A stretch of DNA of 64,000 bases from DYJE01 sp041660385 (GTDB lineage: Bacteria > Desulfobacterota > Desulfobacteria > Desulfobacterales > Desulfolunaceae): the NCBI GenBank assembly GCA_041660385.1, contig JBAZWJ010000009.1, forward strand, positions 43,201 to 107,200. The letters run 5' to 3'. The position numbers and the translations under genes were made by a program. The notes beneath the pieces were generated by a model that was given only the letters and a program-made list of their open reading frames with translations, was not told the DNA's origin and did not search any database. This document shows positions 50,452 through 60,035 of this stretch, piece by piece. Every line of letters begins with the position of its first letter. Positions within the stretch are counted from its first letter, which is position 1.

Positions 50452-50955
50452 ATGAGTGAAACATTAACCGACGTAGATTATATGCGGCTTGCCTTGAGGG
50501 AAGCTGAAAAAGCTGGACAAAACAAAGAAGTTCCGATAGGTAGTGTGATTGTGGCTAAAACAGGGGAAATCATTTCGAATGCCCAAAACATGACCATTTG
50601 TCTTTCAGATCCGACAGCCCATGCAGAGATGCTGGCTTTAAGAAAAGCGGCTCATTTTTTGGGTAATTACAGACTGGTAGAAGCTACGCTGTACACAACC
50701 ATCGAACCATGCATCATGTGCATGGGGGCGATCATCCACGCCCGGTTGAAACGAGTTGTTTACGGTGCTACCGATCCCAAATGGGGCGGAGCCGGATCAC
50801 TTTACAACTTTTCGGAGGATGAGCGGTTGAATCACCGTGTCTCAGTTTCCTCCGGTGTATGTGAGGATGAGTGTCGGGAGCTGATGCAGAGTTTTTTTCG
50901 GAATAAACGGAACAAAGATTCCGGGCTTATATCATGTGAGCCCCCGGAGTTTTAA
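50452..50955 (+). CDS. tadA: tRNA-specific adenosine deaminase TadA
   Basis: 167 aa. TAHAEM holds the zinc-binding His and catalytic Glu; PCIMCMGAIIHARLKRVVYG gives the two zinc Cys residues and the tRNA-binding TadA signature. The usual N-terminal MRLALREAEKAGQNKEVPIG is present. It deaminates A34 to inosine in tRNA-Arg(ACG), allowing reading of CGU/CGC/CGA. The substrate tRNA is encoded about 145 bp away on the other strand. purA follows closely. Confidence 0.95.
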   Translation: MSETLTDVDYMRLALREAEKAGQNKEVPIGSVIVAKTGEIISNAQNMTICLSDPTAHAEMLALRKAAHFLGNYRLVEATLYTTIEPCIMCMGAIIHARLKRVVYGATDPKWGGAGSLYNFSEDERLNHRVSVSSGVCEDECRELMQSFFRNKRNKDSGLISCEPPEF

Positions 50956-50971
50956 AGCAAAGGAGTTGCTT

Positions 50972-52261
50972 GTGGGTAATTTTGTTATCATCGGGACTCA
51001 ATGGGGTGACGAAGGAAAAGGAAAGATCGTTGACCTTCTGGCCGAATATGCAGATTTCGTCGTACGCTTTCAGGGAGGCAACAACGCCGGTCACACCATG
51101 GTTGTGAATGGTGAACAGTTTATAAGCCATCTTGTCCCTTCAGGAATAATTCAGGGTAAAACGTGCTTTATTGGAAACGGCCTCGTTGTTGATCCTGAAG
51201 TTCTTGTGGGTGAGATCAACTATCTGATTTCAAAGGGAGTTGACGTATCTCCTAAAAATTTGCGGATCAGTGAAAAAGCTCAAGTGATCATGCCTTACCA
51301 CAAACAGCTTGATCAAGCCCGTGAAATGAAAAAGGGTGACAATAAAATCGGGACCACAGGTCGTGGTATCGGACCTTGTTATGAAGATAAAGCATCCAGG
51401 GTGGGCGTTCGTTTCATTGATCTTTTAATGCCTGAACGTTTCAAACAAATTGTGAGAACCGTTCTCGATGAAAAAAACTTTCAATTAAAAAACTATTTTG
51501 GATTTGATACTGTCGACTCCGAAGAGGTGATCAGCCAATACCTCGGTTATGCTGAAATTCTCGCGCCCTATATCGCTGACACTTCGGTTGAAATAATGAA
51601 AGGCATCCTCGATGACAAGAAAGTATTGTTCGAGGGAGCACAAGGAACACATCTTGATATCGATCATGGAACATATCCTTTCGTGACCTCATCAAGCACT
51701 GTTTCTGGTAACGCCTGTTGCGGCTCCGGCGTTGGCCCAAAAGATATCTCAGGGGTTATTGGAATTGTTAAAGCATATACGACCCGTGTTGGTGCTGGAC
51801 CGTTTCCCACAGAACTTCTGGATGCAACGGGTGATTACATGCAGTCTAAAGGCGCTGAATTCGGTGCCACTACTGGAAGACGGAGACGTTGCGGCTGGCT
51901 TGATACGGTTATCCTGAACAACGCTGTCCGTTTGAACGGCCTTACCGGTATCGTGATCACAAAAATGGATGTTCTGGGTGGTCTTGAAACCCTCAAAATA
52001 TGCACGGGATATAAATATAAAGGAACGATAATGGACACGTTCCCTACGGATCTTGACGTTCTTGCACAATGCGAACCTGTTTACGAATCCCTTCCTGGAT
52101 GGGCTGAGGATATTTCAACTGTAAAACAGTTCAGAGATCTCCCTTTGAATGCAAAACGTTACATCCAGCGAGTGGAAGAACTGACCCGTGTTCCTGTTGA
52201 TATTGTTTCCGTAGGACCGGGCCGGGAAGAGACCATTGTTATAACAAACCCCTTTGCATAA
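50972..52261 (+). CDS. purA: Adenylosuccinate synthetase
   Basis: 429 aa from GTG 50972, supported by AAAGGAG at 50959-50965; the longer ORF overlaps tadA. The GTP-binding GTQWGDEGKGKIVD P-loop, FQGGNNAGHTMV, IGTTGRGIGPCYEDKASRVG and FEGAQGTHLDIDHGTYPFVT motifs are all intact, as is GATTGRRRRCGWLD. It converts IMP and aspartate to adenylosuccinate using GTP, the first committed step to AMP. It lies 16 bases after tadA in a likely operon. Confidence 0.97.
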   Translation: MGNFVIIGTQWGDEGKGKIVDLLAEYADFVVRFQGGNNAGHTMVVNGEQFISHLVPSGIIQGKTCFIGNGLVVDPEVLVGEINYLISKGVDVSPKNLRISEKAQVIMPYHKQLDQAREMKKGDNKIGTTGRGIGPCYEDKASRVGVRFIDLLMPERFKQIVRTVLDEKNFQLKNYFGFDTVDSEEVISQYLGYAEILAPYIADTSVEIMKGILDDKKVLFEGAQGTHLDIDHGTYPFVTSSSTVSGNACCGSGVGPKDISGVIGIVKAYTTRVGAGPFPTELLDATGDYMQSKGAEFGATTGRRRRCGWLDTVILNNAVRLNGLTGIVITKMDVLGGLETLKICTGYKYKGTIMDTFPTDLDVLAQCEPVYESLPGWAEDISTVKQFRDLPLNAKRYIQRVEELTRVPVDIVSVGPGREETIVITNPFA

Positions 52262-52326
52262 GAGAAAAATGACATTACGAATTGACAAACGTCATCCGTT
52301 AATATAAAAAACGATCGACAATTCAT

Positions 52327-52403
52327 CGGGATGTGGCTCAGTCTGGTAGAGCACAGCGTTCGGGACGCTGGGGTCGGAGGTTCGAATCCTCTCATCCCGA
52401 CCA
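52327..52403 (+). tRNA. tRNA-Pro (anticodon CGG)
   Basis: Acceptor CGGGATG/CATCCCG, anticodon stem CAGCG/CGCTG with loop TTCGGGA (anticodon CGG at 52361-52363), T-loop TTCGAAT, discriminator A and encoded CCA. Confidence 0.95.
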
Positions 52404-52410
52404 ATAAATA

Positions 52411-52441
52411 AAAGGGATTTCCGTTATCGGAAATCCCTTTT
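52411..52441. terminator. Terminator between tRNA-Pro and aminotransferase gene
   Basis: AAAGGGATTTCCG / CGGAAATCCCTTT perfect 13-bp stem with TTAT loop. It serves tRNA-Pro on + and the convergent aminotransferase on -. Confidence 0.85.
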
Positions 52442-52464
52442 CAGTTTTTTATCATGTAATAATT

Positions 52465-53763
52465 TCAAGAATGAACGTATTCTTCAACAGCTTTTACAAT
52501 GGTTTTCCATGTCCATCTGCGTTTTTCGTCATTGGTCTCAAGAAGGGTAATCCTGAATCCTTTTCGAGTGCAGCAGAAACCGGTCAGTGGGACAACACAG
52601 ATGCCAGTTGCTCCGAGAAGGTAGTAAACAAAACGTTTGTCGACTTCAACGCCTTTGACTTTTTCTTCGATATATTCCCTTACACCCTGATTTGTTATTT
52701 CAAGTTTCTGGATGCCGTTCAGTATCCCTTCCTGAAAGAGAACAGCCATGTAAAAAGCACCTTTGGGTTTGATGATTTTCAATGCAGATGTCTGGGTTAA
52801 AATGTCATAAGCTTCGTCAACACGGGCCTCAAACATTCTTTTTCTGTGCGCCAAATGCCCCAGGTATCTGGAGTCGCCAATAACCTTGGGTATGGAGTAC
52901 TGGGGAAGACTCGTTGAACATACCTCAAGCATCTTGGCGTTCACGATACTCTGGATGTATTGTTTGAACATGGGATATTTGTCCTGATTGAAAACTTCAA
53001 TCCATCCACATCTGGCGCCTGGCCAGGGATATTCTTTTGAAATACCTCGCAAAGCGATTCCCGGCACATCACCGATCACTTCACTTAGATGGAGCGTTGC
53101 AGCGCTTTCATAGACGATATGGGCATATATCTCATCGCAGATCACAAAAAGTTTGTAACGCCTTGCAATGTCAACTATTTTTTCAAGAATATCCCTTGGG
53201 TATACAGCCCCTGTGGGATTATCTGGGTTGATGATCAGGATACCGGCTATGGCATCGTTATATTTTACCTTGTTTTCGATATCGACCAAATCAGGCATCC
53301 AGTTGTTGTCCGGATCAAGTTCATAGGTCAGATGGCTGTAACCTGAATGGGCGGCCTCTGCCGACGAATGGGTTGAGTAAGCAGGGGAGGGGCCAATAAC
53401 ACGTGCTTCTCGTTTGAGAAACCCAAAAATTTTTGCAACAGCATCACCCAGGCCATTAAAGAAAACGATATCATTTTTTGTAATCTGGCAGCCACCACGC
53501 TTGTTCACCTGATCAGCAAGAAAAATCTGAGTGGATTCAACACCTTTTGTAGCAACGTATCCATAGGTCTTATCTTCCGAAACCAGCTGGGTGATGATGC
53601 CCTTAATCCAGTCAGGGACCTTTTCCCCTTTTGTAATAGGATCACCAATGTTTTCCCAGGTTATTTCAACCCCTAATTTTTTCAGATCTTCTGCAACAGC
53701 GACAATTTCCCTGATTTCATATGTCAGCTGTCTTGAACCAGCGTGTACAATATCTCTTCTCAT
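52465..53763 (-). CDS. PLP-dependent aminotransferase (class I/II)
   Basis: 432 aa. IGDPITKGEKVPDWIKGII, NGLGDAVAKIFGFL, INPDNPTGAVYPRDILEKIV (Asn/Pro PLP loop), VICDEIYAHIVY (Asp/Tyr), GISKEYPWPGARCGW (Schiff-base Lys) and the C-terminal GFRITLLE (substrate Arg) are all visible. The pattern is near alanine/aspartate-type transaminases of the AspC/AlaA superfamily; a precise amino acid donor cannot be named. It is monocistronic and convergent with tRNA-Pro. Confidence 0.85.
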   Translation of the reverse strand: MRRDIVHAGSRQLTYEIREIVAVAEDLKKLGVEITWENIGDPITKGEKVPDWIKGIITQLVSEDKTYGYVATKGVESTQIFLADQVNKRGGCQITKNDIVFFNGLGDAVAKIFGFLKREARVIGPSPAYSTHSSAEAAHSGYSHLTYELDPDNNWMPDLVDIENKVKYNDAIAGILIINPDNPTGAVYPRDILEKIVDIARRYKLFVICDEIYAHIVYESAATLHLSEVIGDVPGIALRGISKEYPWPGARCGWIEVFNQDKYPMFKQYIQSIVNAKMLEVCSTSLPQYSIPKVIGDSRYLGHLAHRKRMFEARVDEAYDILTQTSALKIIKPKGAFYMAVLFQEGILNGIQKLEITNQGVREYIEEKVKGVEVDKRFVYYLLGATGICVVPLTGFCCTRKGFRITLLETNDEKRRWTWKTIVKAVEEYVHS

Positions 53764-53936
53764 GTTCGAATCACCTCAACTGAGTTATTGATCTTGGTAA
53801 ATGATTATTAATTTTAAACAAAATAATTTATCAGCATGACTATTATTTGTAAAGGCTTGTTTATCCTTGTTTATCAAGGATTAATTTATTTTTTCTAAAA
53901 GGGATTTGCTTCGGTTAAAAAAGAAGAAAAATAGAA

Positions 53937-53969
53937 AAGGCGTAAGCCTCTTGATGAAACTTACGCCTT
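53937..53969 (-). terminator. Terminator of the EF-G paralogue gene
   Basis: AAGGCGTAAG / CTTACGCCTT perfect 10-bp stem; on the minus strand it is followed by TTCTATTTTTC, a moderate T-tract. Confidence 0.7.
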
Positions 53970-54030
53970 ATTCCTTTTTTGTAAATCCATACTGGGTTTG
54001 GGACCCGCTTATTCATTGGAGCAGATAAAC

Positions 54031-56103
54031 TTATTTGCTTTCCTGCTCGGCTTTGACTTTTTCTACAATTTTTACAGCAATTTCAGCGGGAACCTCATCA
54101 TAATGAGACAATTCCATTGTGAACGTCCCTCTCGCACCTGTCATGGAGTTCAGATCTGATGCGTACATAAGGATTTCACTCATGGGAACGTTGGCATTAA
54201 TAATCTGGTATTTGCCCTCACTGTCCATACCAAGAACGCGGCCCCTTCTTGAATTAAGATCGCCCATGATATCTCCCGTAAAGTCATCAGGTGCAATGAC
54301 GGATACTTTCATTACGGGTTCGAGAAGAACAGGACTTGCTGTTTCCGAAGCTTTCTTAAAAGCCAGGGCTCCGGCGATTTTAAATGCCATTTCGGAAGAA
54401 TCGACGGCATGATAAGAACCGTCGTCAAGGGTGACTTTGAAATCCACACAGGGAAATCCGGCAAGACAACCCCTTACAGCTGTTTCAACAATACCTTTTT
54501 CAATGGCAGGAATATAATTTCGGGGAACAGATCCTCCCACAACAGCATCCACAAATTCGAAACCACCGCCACGGGGCAGGGGCTCCATCTGAATCCAGCA
54601 GTCACCGAACTGGCCATGACCGCCCGATTGTTTCTTATGGCGTCCTTGTACACGGACTTTCTTTTTAATGGTTTCACGGTAAGGGACTTTGGGTGATTTG
54701 AGAGCCATTTCCACATTGAATTTTCTCTTAACTTTTTCAATGGTCGCTTCAATGTGGATCATGCCCACACCTGAAACCAGGATTTCTTTTGTTTCTGCAT
54801 TACGTGAAAGATAAAGCGCGCTGTCTTCTTCCTGCAAACGAGTAAGAGAGGAATATATTTTATCTTCATCGCCTTGTTTCGTTGCTTCAACAGCAAATGA
54901 AATAACAGGTGAGATGGGTTTTGTTTTCTCGAATTCAAGTTTATTGTTGTCAGCGCAAAGGGAATCACCTGTGAATGTTTCCTTGAGCTTTGCAAAAGCA
55001 ACAATGGTTCCAGGCCCTGCACTGTCTATGGTTTTCTGTTCTTTACCCTGAAGGATGAGAAGTTGAGTGTATCTTTCCTTTGCACCCTTATTAACGTTGT
55101 AAAGTGATCCGTCTTTGCTGAGCGTTCCTGAGACAATTTTGAAAACTGATAGTCTGCCCGCATAAGGATCGACTATTGTTTTGAATACAAAGCCTGCAAG
55201 TGGTCCATTGGAATCCACTGGCACCTCAACCATGTTTCCAGAAGCATCTTTGGCTTTGAAAGATTTACGTTCAAGGGGTGTGGGCATACAGGTGGCAATG
55301 AAATCACAAAGAAGATCCACACCGATATTCTGGGTGGCTGATCCAAGGAGCACTGGCATGAACAATCTGTTTTTTGTGCCTGCCTGAAGGGCTTTGATCA
55401 ATTCACTGTCCGTGATTTCACCACCTTCAAGATAACGTTCGAGAAGTTCGTCATCGGCCTCAGCGATATTTTCGATGAGTTCCGCTCTTTCCGCTTCCAC
55501 ATCATCAGCCATGTCAGCAGGGATGTCCGAAGAAGTTGCTTTTCCATCTTTATATATAAACGCTTTGTTTGCAATAAGGTCTATGACGCCTTTAAAATCG
55601 CCTTTTTCACCGATAGGAAGCTGCAAGAGAATGGGCTTGGGTTCAAGATGGTCCACTGCGCTCTGCAAGGCTTTCCTGTAATCTGATCGTTCCTGATCAA
55701 GTTTGTTTATGAAAGCGACGCAGGGAAGATCGTTGTCACTGGCGAATTGTACGGCCTGTTCCGTTCTAACTTCCACGCCACTGGCTGATTCGATGACCAC
55801 CACAGCACCATCAGCAGCAGGTAAGCTTGTTTTTGCATCTGAAAAAAAGTTCTGATCACCCGGCGTATCAATCAGACTGATGATATTCTTTTTCCATTTG
55901 AACTGGTAAAAGCTGCTGTTGATGGACGCTGTTCGTTTACGTTCTTCTTCATCATAGTCCATGATGGTGTTTCCGTCTTCAACACGTCCCATTCTGCTTG
56001 TTTCGCCTGAATTAAAAATCATGGCTTCAGCCAGGGACGTTTTACCGGCACCGCCATGGGCAACCAGGGCGACATTTCTCACTTTTTCAGATTCAAGATT
56101 CAT
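54031..56103 (-). CDS. Elongation factor G-like GTPase (EF-G paralogue)
   Basis: 690 aa. G1 is AHGGAGKTSLAEAM (EF-G normally AHIDAGKTT), G3 DTPGDQNF (usual DTPGH with His here Gln at D after G), and G4 NKLD. Domain II-V features follow, including KKQSGGHGQFGDCWIQMEP and the C-terminal LNSRRGRVLGMD. The HGGAGKTSL P-loop marks the EF-G-like (FusA2/EF-G2) group, not the main translocase. The His-to-Gln change in DTPGH may slow GTP hydrolysis, as is known for that residue in translational GTPases. A separate fusA in the str operon is expected. Confidence 0.85.
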   Translation of the reverse strand: MNLESEKVRNVALVAHGGAGKTSLAEAMIFNSGETSRMGRVEDGNTIMDYDEEERKRTASINSSFYQFKWKKNIISLIDTPGDQNFFSDAKTSLPAADGAVVVIESASGVEVRTEQAVQFASDNDLPCVAFINKLDQERSDYRKALQSAVDHLEPKPILLQLPIGEKGDFKGVIDLIANKAFIYKDGKATSSDIPADMADDVEAERAELIENIAEADDELLERYLEGGEITDSELIKALQAGTKNRLFMPVLLGSATQNIGVDLLCDFIATCMPTPLERKSFKAKDASGNMVEVPVDSNGPLAGFVFKTIVDPYAGRLSVFKIVSGTLSKDGSLYNVNKGAKERYTQLLILQGKEQKTIDSAGPGTIVAFAKLKETFTGDSLCADNNKLEFEKTKPISPVISFAVEATKQGDEDKIYSSLTRLQEEDSALYLSRNAETKEILVSGVGMIHIEATIEKVKRKFNVEMALKSPKVPYRETIKKKVRVQGRHKKQSGGHGQFGDCWIQMEPLPRGGGFEFVDAVVGGSVPRNYIPAIEKGIVETAVRGCLAGFPCVDFKVTLDDGSYHAVDSSEMAFKIAGALAFKKASETASPVLLEPVMKVSVIAPDDFTGDIMGDLNSRRGRVLGMDSEGKYQIINANVPMSEILMYASDLNSMTGARGTFTMELSHYDEVPAEIAVKIVEKVKAEQESK

Positions 56104-56230
56104 TCACAAACCTCCTGTTGGTATTTAATATTTGGCGTGTCGTGGTGTTCTAAATCCTAAAAAAATAATATAATTCATGATAACGGATACTTATTTTTCA
56201 TGTAAACACCGTTATCTTTTAAAAGACTAT

Positions 56231-56995
56231 CTATACCAAATTATCCCCGCATATCAAAGAGATTATAAACTCCTTATTCCCTTTCGGTCCAAGTATGGGA
56301 GAAGGTATAATCGCCTCTATTTCAAGATTCAAACCTTTGAAAAACAAGGATAAATCTTCGATAACTTCGTCGTGCAGAATGGGGTCTCTGACAACCCCGC
56401 CCTTACCCACCCGACCTTTTCCCACTTCGAACTGCGGTTTGATCAATGCAAGAATCCTTGCATGGTCAGATAAAAAACCAAGAACTGCGGGAACCACAAT
56501 TTTCAGGGATATGAACGAGGTGTCGATTGTTGCAAGATCAATCCGGTCTATTATCAAATCCTTAGAAAGATATCGTATATTGGTCCGCTCCATGGATATG
56601 ACACGAGGATCCTGCCTGAGTTTCCAGGCCAGTTGCCCATACCCCACGTCCACGGCGTAAACCTTAGCTGCACCAAATTGAAGCAGGCAGTCTGTAAAAC
56701 CACCTGTTGAAGCACCGACATCAAGACATACATCATTATGGATATCGATTTCAAGATATTTCAATGCGTTTTCAAGTTTGAGAGCACCCCGGCTCACATA
56801 GGGGAAATCCGGTGTATTGATCTTGATATGGGCATTTTCTAAAACTTTTGTCCCAGGTTTATCAACCATACTGGAGTTAACAAAAACCTGCCCTGCCATA
56901 ATAAGGGCTTGAGCCCGCTGACGGCTCTCACACAATCCCTTTTCAACGAGGAGTATGTCCAAGCGGTTCTTAACCGCTTTTTCCATTTTATCCAT
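56231..56995 (-). CDS. tlyA: TlyA family rRNA 2'-O-methyltransferase
   Basis: About 254 aa from ATG 56995, which overlaps the dxs stop; an earlier in-frame codon at 57022 lies inside dxs. An N-terminal S4 domain (RLDILLVEKGLCESRQRAQA, LIMAGQVFVN) is followed by an FtsJ-type methyltransferase: CLDVGASTGGFTDCLLQFGA (motif I), YAVDVGYGQLAWKLR, and ALIKPQFEVGKGRVGKGGVV. TlyA methylates rRNA cytidines in other bacteria. It is the last gene of the isoprenoid/xse cluster. Confidence 0.9.
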   Translation of the reverse strand: MDKMEKAVKNRLDILLVEKGLCESRQRAQALIMAGQVFVNSSMVDKPGTKVLENAHIKINTPDFPYVSRGALKLENALKYLEIDIHNDVCLDVGASTGGFTDCLLQFGAAKVYAVDVGYGQLAWKLRQDPRVISMERTNIRYLSKDLIIDRIDLATIDTSFISLKIVVPAVLGFLSDHARILALIKPQFEVGKGRVGKGGVVRDPILHDEVIEDLSLFFKGLNLEIEAIIPSPILGPKGNKEFIISLICGDNLV

Positions 56996-58868
56996 GATGG
57001 TGAACGAGACTCCTGGCTGCATTTACGATGGATGAGGCATCAATGCCGTATTTTTTTCTCAGTTCAGTCTGAGTTCCGTGTTCGACAAAGGTATCATCAA
57101 TGCCAAGACGGCATACAGCAAGCCCTGTTATACCGCTGTCAGCAAGACATTCCAATATGGCTGAACCGAAACCGCCGTGCTTCACATGATCTTCAACAGT
57201 GATTATTTTGTTGATTTTACCGGCATAAGCAAGGATCAGTTCAGAATCAAGCGGTTTGACAAAGCGGGCGTTGATAACCGTTGCCTTGATGTTTTCCCGA
57301 AGAAGCTCTTCGCGAGCATTGACCGCTTCACCAACAGTTCTTCCAACGGCAAGAATAAGGATATCTTCACCTTCAAACAGGACTTCACCTTTACCGACAA
57401 CAAGAGGCTCGATATTACCATCAAGTGCAACACCTTCACCTGCGCCCCGGGGATATCTGATCGCAACAGGTCCGGAATGGTCCACAGCTGTTTTCATCAT
57501 TCTTCTGAGTTCATTCTCATCTTTGGGGGACATGACAACCATGTTGGGAATCATTCGGAGATAAGAGAAATCAAATAATCCGTTATGGGTATGTCCGTCT
57601 TCCCCGACAATTCCACCTCGATCAATTGCAAAAACAACCGGTAGTTTTTCGATACATACGTCATGGATAATCTGATCAAATGCCCTTTGAAGAAAGGTGG
57701 AATAGATGGCAACAACGGGTTTAAGACCTTCGGTGGCCATACCTGCGGCAAATGTCACTCCATGTTGTTCGGCGATTCCCACATCAAAAAAACGATCGGG
57801 AAACAATGAAGAAAACTCAGCAAGCCCTGTTCCTTCCGGCATTGCGGCAGTAAGTGCTATGATTTTCGGATTCTGTTTTGCCAGTTCAATCATGGTTTTC
57901 CCAAAAACCTGAGTGTATGAGGGGATTTTGTTCTGGGATTTTATTGCATCGCCTGTTTCCACTTCGAATGGGGCCACACCATGAAAAAATGTTGGGTTTG
58001 TCTCAGCAGGTATATAACCCTTTCCTTTGGTTGTGGTGACATGAAGAAGAATGGGTTTTGTGATTCCTTTAATGTTTTCAAGGATACTGATCAGATGATC
58101 AAGATTGTGACCGTTGATCGGCCCCATATATTCGTATTCAAAGGCTTCAAAAAGCATTCCCGGCGTGACGAATGTTTTAAAGGATTCTTCGGATTTTTTT
58201 GCAAATTTATAGATATCATCTCCGATCATGGGAAGAGACTTGAAAAACTTTTTAAATTCGTCCCGAAGATCATGCAGGTATTTTGCTGAAAAGGTTCGGC
58301 TCAAGAAAGAGGAGAGAGAACCCACATTTTTCGATATGGACATTTCATTGTCATTAAGAATGACCAGTTGATTTTTCCATTCACCACCGGCATGGTTCAA
58401 GCCTTCGAAAGCCAGGCCGCCTGTCATGCTTCCGTCTCCGATGATAGAGATGACCTTACCGTTTTCTCCTTTGATCGCACGCGCACAGGCTATTCCATAC
58501 CCGGCAGAAATTGATGTGCTGCTGTGGCCAGTTGTAAATGCATCGAAACGACTTTCACATATTTTGGGAAAACCGGCAATCCCACCCAATTTTCTCAGTG
58601 TATTAAACTGTTTGCGTCTGCCGGTCAGTAATTTATGGGCATATGATTGATGCCCAACATCCCAGATGATTTTATCGTGTGGGACATCAAAAACATAATG
58701 GAGTGCAATGGTGAGTTCAACCACACCCAGACCGGATGCCAGATGCCCCCCGTTTTTCGACACGGTATCCACTATCATCGCCCTTATTTCTTCAGCAAGT
58801 ACGGGAAGGTCTGTACGCTTCAGCTTTTTCAGGTCTTTTGGACTATCTATATGATCTATAAACCTCAA
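56988..58868 (-). CDS. dxs: 1-deoxy-D-xylulose-5-phosphate synthase
   Basis: 626 aa from TTG, supported by AAGGAG nine bases upstream. VGHQSYAHKLLTGR, SIIGDGSMTGGLAFEGLNHA (TPP binding), HVTTTKGKGY, GIAEQHGVTFAAGMA, DRGGIVGEDGHTHNGLFD and PKDENELRRM are the DXS signatures, all intact. It condenses pyruvate and glyceraldehyde 3-phosphate in the first step of the MEP pathway. It lies 14 bases after ispA in the same transcript. Confidence 0.97.
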   Translation of the reverse strand: MRFIDHIDSPKDLKKLKRTDLPVLAEEIRAMIVDTVSKNGGHLASGLGVVELTIALHYVFDVPHDKIIWDVGHQSYAHKLLTGRRKQFNTLRKLGGIAGFPKICESRFDAFTTGHSSTSISAGYGIACARAIKGENGKVISIIGDGSMTGGLAFEGLNHAGGEWKNQLVILNDNEMSISKNVGSLSSFLSRTFSAKYLHDLRDEFKKFFKSLPMIGDDIYKFAKKSEESFKTFVTPGMLFEAFEYEYMGPINGHNLDHLISILENIKGITKPILLHVTTTKGKGYIPAETNPTFFHGVAPFEVETGDAIKSQNKIPSYTQVFGKTMIELAKQNPKIIALTAAMPEGTGLAEFSSLFPDRFFDVGIAEQHGVTFAAGMATEGLKPVVAIYSTFLQRAFDQIIHDVCIEKLPVVFAIDRGGIVGEDGHTHNGLFDFSYLRMIPNMVVMSPKDENELRRMMKTAVDHSGPVAIRYPRGAGEGVALDGNIEPLVVGKGEVLFEGEDILILAVGRTVGEAVNAREELLRENIKATVINARFVKPLDSELILAYAGKINKIITVEDHVKHGGFGSAILECLADSGITGLAVCRLGIDDTFVEHGTQTELRKKYGIDASSIVNAARSLVHHHG

Positions 58869-58882
58869 ATTTATATTGCTCC

Positions 58883-59773
58883 TTATCGATTACGCTCAAT
58901 GATGTAGCTGGCGATGGCCCGTAACGGCTCAGCCCGTTCGTCAAATATGGATAGATCGTTCAATGCCAGTTGCACACATTCCTGTGCAAACGCCTTCGAT
59001 TCCTCAAGGCCGAGAAGGGAAGGGTAGGTGGCTTTATTCTGATTCTGGTCCGTGCCTGTTGCTTTACCCATGAGTTCCGGGTTCCCTGTGACATTCAAAA
59101 TATCATCGGCTACTTGAAAGGCAAGACCAATCCGGGACGCATAACAGTCTAATGCGGTGATCTGTTTTTCGTCAGCACCGCCAAGAATAGCACCGGTTTT
59201 AACGGCTGCCCTTATCATGGCGCCTGTTTTTAGATGATGAATATTTTCAAGTTCCGGACGGGTTAGAATCTTTCCTTCGGATTCCATGTCTCGCATCTGT
59301 CCTTCGATCATTCCCTGTTCACCAGCTGAATAGGCAATTATATCAATAAGTTTAAGATAAAGCACTGCATCATTCGTATCTTTTGAATCCGATGAAAGAA
59401 TCTGGAAGGCAAGGGTAAGCAACGCATCACCTGCAAGAATGGCCGTGGCTTCATCAAATGCGATATGACATGTGGGTTTGCCTCTTCGCAGTTCATCGTT
59501 ATCCATTCCAGGTAAATCATCATGGATCAGAGAATAGGTATGGATCATTTCAAGAGCACAGGCTGTGGTCATACATGTGGACGTGTTTCCGCCTACAGCT
59601 TCCGATGCAGCAAAACAAAGAATGGGCCTCAATCTCTTACCGCCGGAAACAAGCGAGTATTTCATGGCTGAAACAAGACGACCTGAACCAAGGACAGGGC
59701 GATCAATCATTATTTCAAGATTTTTTTCAAAAATCTCTCGCTTGGAATGGAGGTATGTTTTTAAATCGAACAT
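58883..59773 (-). CDS. ispA: Farnesyl/geranyl diphosphate synthase (short-chain polyprenyl synthetase)
   Basis: 296 aa. The first Asp-rich motif is in HDDLPGMDNDELRRGKPT, the second in QVADDILNV, with KYSLVSGGKRLRPIL near the N-terminus and LTGRPELMGK-like (GNPELMGKATGTD) later. Fits IspA-type synthases making C15 from DMAPP and IPP. It precedes dxs and follows xseB, the common gammaproteobacterial/deltaproteobacterial order xseB-ispA-dxs. Confidence 0.95.
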   Translation of the reverse strand: MFDLKTYLHSKREIFEKNLEIMIDRPVLGSGRLVSAMKYSLVSGGKRLRPILCFAASEAVGGNTSTCMTTACALEMIHTYSLIHDDLPGMDNDELRRGKPTCHIAFDEATAILAGDALLTLAFQILSSDSKDTNDAVLYLKLIDIIAYSAGEQGMIEGQMRDMESEGKILTRPELENIHHLKTGAMIRAAVKTGAILGGADEKQITALDCYASRIGLAFQVADDILNVTGNPELMGKATGTDQNQNKATYPSLLGLEESKAFAQECVQLALNDLSIFDERAEPLRAIASYIIERNR

Positions 59774-59804
59774 AGTGCAATTACCCGATCAATAATAATT
59801 TGTA

Positions 59805-60035
59805 TTACGATTCACCATCGTTGAAAGGCACTTCCGAAACATTGCCATCGCTATCCTGAACAAGCATCAGAATTTTCTTTTCAGTTTCATCAAGCATCTT
59901 TGAGCACATTTTCGAAAGTTTAATACCTTCTTCAAACTTTTTGATAGAGTCTTCAAGTGACAAGTCGCCGGACTCCAGATCCGAAACTATTCTTTCAAGC
60001 TGCTCCATGGATAATTCAAAATTCTTTTTCGCCAT
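59805..60035 (-). CDS. xseB: Exodeoxyribonuclease VII small subunit
   Basis: 76 aa. FELSMEQLERIVSDLESGDL then SLEDSIKKFEEGIKLSKMCSKML is the complete XseB pattern, a helical hairpin that assembles on XseA. It overlaps the end of xseA by 20 bases. Confidence 0.95.
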   Translation of the reverse strand: MAKKNFELSMEQLERIVSDLESGDLSLEDSIKKFEEGIKLSKMCSKMLDETEKKILMLVQDSDGNVSEVPFNDGES

